Below, piece after piece: positions 5,421 through 7,539 of a stretch of 7,539 nt of DNA (the first letter of the stretch is position 1; every line of letters starts with the position of its first letter). Source of the DNA: UBA5177 sp002413265. GTDB taxonomy: Bacteria > Chloroflexota > UBA5177. The translations under genes were made by a program, and so were the position numbers. Below the pieces are notes generated by a model that was not told where the DNA came from, searched no databases, and worked only from the letters and a program-made list of their open reading frames with translations. The stretch covers positions 1-7,539 of the forward strand of contig DAIORV010000108.1 of assembly GCA_036752825.1 (NCBI GenBank), given 5' to 3'.

Positions 5421-5459
5421 CCCCCTAGCCGCACCCCTTTAGGGGTGCCCTTGGGGGAC
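5421..5459 (+). repeat. Hairpin repeat, copy 3, with an extended stem
   Basis: The core at 5427-5451 (25 nt) is identical to copy 2. It has inner stem GCACCCC (5432-5438) and GGGGTGC (5443-5449) with loop TTTA. Here the flanks also pair: TCCCCC (5421-5426) with GGGGGA (5454-5459). The result is a longer, interrupted hairpin in the 97-nt rplJ-rplL gap. No T tract follows. It could block 3' exonuclease, be an RNase site, or act as a partial terminator that tunes the L10 to L12 ratio. None of these can be told from sequence alone. Confidence 0.8.
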
Positions 5460-5508
5460 CGGCAAGAGCCACACAAACAAACCGAGATAAACAAAAGGAG
5501 AGGTAACA

Positions 5509-5919
5509 ATGGCAACAGCAACCAAGAAGGCGGCCGCAGGCGGTACCGACGAGCTTCTCGAGCAGTTCGAGAAGATGACGATCCTCGAAATATCTGACTT
5601 CATCAAGAAATTCGAGGAGCGCTTCGGGGTAACGGCAGCCGCGCCGGTCGCGGCCGCCGCCGCTCCAACAGGCGGAGCCGCGGACGCCGAGGCGCCTGCC
5701 GAGGAGCAGACCGAGTTCTCGGTGGTGCTCACCAATGCCGGACAGCAGAAGATCAACGTGATCAAGGCTGTTCGCGAGATCACTCAGCTTGGCCTCAAAG
5801 AGGCCAAGGCACTGGTGGACGAAGCTCCGAAGCCGGTCGTCGAGAACGTGCCGAAGGATCGGGCCGAGGAAGTTCGCGCCAAGCTCACGGACGCCGGCGC
5901 CGAGGTCGAGGTCAAGTAG
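5509..5919 (+). CDS. rplL: 50S ribosomal protein L7/L12
   Basis: L7/L12 is the multicopy stalk protein that recruits and stimulates translational GTPases such as EF-Tu and EF-G. The protein has 136 residues, somewhat longer than the common 120-128. The N-terminal dimerisation domain covers about 12-40 (DELLEQFEKMTILEISDFIKK in order), after a short Lys/Ala leader. An Ala/Pro/Gly hinge runs from about 42 to 66. The globular C-terminal domain (67-136) has TEFSVVLTNAG, KINVIKAVREITQLGLKEAK and the final AGAEVEVK. The start at 5509 has AGGAGAGG upstream within an A-rich, unstructured leader, as expected for a very strongly translated gene. A perfect hairpin terminator follows 9 nt after the stop. 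Confidence 0.97.
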   Translation: MATATKKAAAGGTDELLEQFEKMTILEISDFIKKFEERFGVTAAAPVAAAAAPTGGAADAEAPAEEQTEFSVVLTNAGQQKINVIKAVREITQLGLKEAKALVDEAPKPVVENVPKDRAEEVRAKLTDAGAEVEVK

Positions 5920-5928
5920 CGAGACCTG

Positions 5929-5967
5929 GAAACAGGGGAGGCATCCGCCTCCCCTGTTTCATTTAAA
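5929..5967 (+). terminator. Terminator after rplL, shared with the convergent murJ
   Basis: A perfect 14-bp stem (5929-5942 with 5947-5960) around loop ATCC is followed by ATTTAAA on the plus strand. It ends the rplL transcript. It also lies only 2 nt beyond the murJ stop codon, so it is placed to act on murJ mRNA too. On the minus strand the only T-rich part is the GTTTC end of the stem, so termination there may be weaker. Confidence 0.85.
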
Positions 5968-7539
5968 GGCGTTCGTACCGGCCGAGGAACATTCCTCGAA
6001 CCTGCCAGAGCTCGGGTGAGGCACGGAGATACGCCACGGCCGCGAAGGTCGCGCCTCCCAGCACGATTTCGACGGCGACGGTGAAAAAAGCGCCGACGCC
6101 ATGTTGTGCGAAGATCGCCGTCAACGGATCCAACGCATCGTACAGAACCAGCGCCATGACAAGACTGGCAATGGTCGCGTCGGCGATGGCTCGCCGCAAA
6201 GAGTCGAACCCCAAGCCTCGAAGGCGTCCATTGAGAGCGATGGCCAGCCAGATCGCCTGGGCGGCGCTGGCGATCGCGGTGGCCAGGGCCAGACCTCCCT
6301 GCCCTGAGGCGCGGGGCAGCCAGTGCACCAGGACCACGCTCAGCACGGCATCGACGGTGACGGCGACGAGCGCGATGCGGACCGGCGAAATCGTGTCGCG
6401 CATGGCGTAGAAGACTCGCGGCAAGACCTCGATGGCCGTGAGCGGAGCCAGAGCGAGGGCGTAGAACAGCAGGGCAAAGGCGGTTTGCTCGGTGTCTGCA
6501 GCGGTCCATTCTCCCCGGAAGTAGAGAAGATTGACGATCGGCCGCCGCAGCACGATAAGGCCCGCGGCGGCGGGAATAGCCAGAAAGAGCACGAGTCGAA
6601 GACTGCGATTGACGGTCTGGGCGACTGCTCGCAGATCCTCGGCCGCCGTAAGCCGGCTAAGCGTGGGGAAGATCGCGGTGGCCGCGGCGGTCCCGAGCGC
6701 TCCGACGGGAAACGAGATCAGGAGCCACGAGTAATTGATGGCGCCAACCATCCCGCAGGGAAGACGCGCGGCGAGGTAGAGCGTGATGAACAGCATCGCC
6801 TGAAACGCTCCCAGCCCGATGACGCGCGGAATGAAGAGGCGGAGAACCTCTCGGGAGGCGGGCAGCCCCCAGTTCAGCTCGAGAAGGAAGCGGCGCGCTT
6901 CCGGTATCAGACCCGGCAGCTGAATGAGGAGCTGGGCGGCCGCTCCCAGGACGACGGCCCACGCCAGGGCCTCGATGCCGGCCGCCTTGCCGGCAAGCGC
7001 TCCGCCGATGACCGACAGGTTATAGAGCAATGGGGCGATGGCGGTGAGCGCGAACCGGTGGTAAGTCTGAAGGACGGAGGTGACGATGGCGGCCAGGCCC
7101 AGGAATATCGGTTGCAGGAGCATGATTCTGGTGAGGCTGACGGTCAAGCCGACCTGAGCGGTGGTGAATCCGTTGCACGGACCGTGAGCGTGTCCGTTGA
7201 CGAGAAAGCCCATGATCTGCGGGGCAAAGACGAAGGCGAGAGCCGCCATCGCCGCCAGGGCCAGGGCAATGCTGTTCAGAACGCTGGAGGCGACCGCCCA
7301 GGCCTGGCGTTCGTCCCGCTTCTCAACTAGACCGGCGAACACGGGGATGAACGCGGAGGCGAGCGCACCGCCGGAGACGAGCGTGAACATGGTGTCGGGA
7401 ATGCGGAAGGCCGCAAAATAGGCGTTGACGGTCGGCGAGTTTCCGAACACGTCGGCGATCACGGACATCCTGATCACGCCGAGCAAGCGACTGAGTACGA
7501 AGGATGCGCTGAGGAGCAGCGCAGCGCTGGCGAGACGTC
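5963..7539 (-). CDS. murJ: Lipid II flippase MurJ (MviN family), 5' end outside the window
   Basis: MurJ moves the peptidoglycan precursor lipid II across the cytoplasmic membrane. The frame is open from base 7537 to the right edge and gives 524 residues, so probably only a few N-terminal residues are missing. The TTG at 7486 is not a plausible start because typical MurJ sequence (LLLSASFVLSRLLG) precedes it. Family features are SRLLGVIR near the N-terminus, AYFAAFRIPD and GGALASAFIPVF in span 2. Further on come the cytosolic VEKRDE, LLQPIFLGLAAIVTSVLQ, NYSWLLISFPVGALGTAAATAIFP and PRVFYAMRDTISPVRIA. About 14 hydrophobic spans can be counted. The Asp and Arg found in E. coli MurJ span 2 are replaced here, in the style I recall from Gram-positive and Chloroflexota-like MurJ. 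It is convergent with rplL and unrelated to its function. Confidence 0.94.
   Translation of the reverse strand, partial: RLASAALLLSASFVLSRLLGVIRMSVIADVFGNSPTVNAYFAAFRIPDTMFTLVSGGALASAFIPVFAGLVEKRDERQAWAVASSVLNSIALALAAMAALAFVFAPQIMGFLVNGHAHGPCNGFTTAQVGLTVSLTRIMLLQPIFLGLAAIVTSVLQTYHRFALTAIAPLLYNLSVIGGALAGKAAGIEALAWAVVLGAAAQLLIQLPGLIPEARRFLLELNWGLPASREVLRLFIPRVIGLGAFQAMLFITLYLAARLPCGMVGAINYSWLLISFPVGALGTAAATAIFPTLSRLTAAEDLRAVAQTVNRSLRLVLFLAIPAAAGLIVLRRPIVNLLYFRGEWTAADTEQTAFALLFYALALAPLTAIEVLPRVFYAMRDTISPVRIALVAVTVDAVLSVVLVHWLPRASGQGGLALATAIASAAQAIWLAIALNGRLRGLGFDSLRRAIADATIASLVMALVLYDALDPLTAIFAQHGVGAFFTVAVEIVLGGATFAAVAYLRASPELWQVRGMFLGRYERL

Noticed and set aside
6323..7330. 335-aa plus-strand frame opposite murJ
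   Set aside because: It is highly polar (Asp, Gly, Arg, Gln), as expected from the complement of a hydrophobic membrane protein gene. MurJ on the minus strand is unmistakable.

Overview
This window is a high-GC bacterial translation and transcription locus with the classic order tuf - rpmG - [insert] - tRNA-Trp - secE - nusG - rplK - rplA - rplJ - rplL. A convergent murJ follows where rpoB would normally be. The protein style (three-Cys L33, short single-span SecE, L7/L12 with an Ala/Pro-rich hinge, Gram-positive/Chloroflexota-like MurJ N-terminus) suggests an uncultured Terrabacteria lineage, perhaps Chloroflexota or Dormibacterota. That placement is a guess from protein style, not a phylogeny.

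Layout. Bases 1-48 are the last 15 codons and stop of EF-Tu. The small rpmG (L33) follows 3 nt later and is closed by a strong hairpin at 239-273. Bases 311-2186 hold two genes foreign to this neighbourhood: an unrecognised 175-aa protein and a GT87-type polytopic membrane glycosyltransferase. A near-consensus sigma70-type promoter (2192-2221) then starts a new unit with tRNA-Trp(CCA), secE, nusG, rplK and rplA.

The 275-nt rplA-rplJ gap holds two copies of a hairpin repeat and then a well-formed L10 leader: a protein-binding fold, an antiterminator and an intrinsic terminator. A third repeat copy lies in the rplJ-rplL gap. A perfect 14-bp hairpin ends the rplL transcript and also lies against the 3' end of murJ, which runs from the right edge on the minus strand.

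How the genes work together. EF-Tu, L33, L11, L1, L10 and L7/L12 are ribosome and GTPase-stalk components. SecE belongs to the protein-export channel and NusG to transcription elongation. L10 probably controls its own operon through the leader. MurJ (lipid II flippase) and the GT87 enzyme act at the membrane and are not functionally tied to the ribosomal genes.

I see no defence system, CRISPR array, transposase or other clearly new system. The points most worth a second look are the hairpin repeats clustered around rplJ, the two-gene insertion, the missing rpoB, and a shortened, altered loop in L11.
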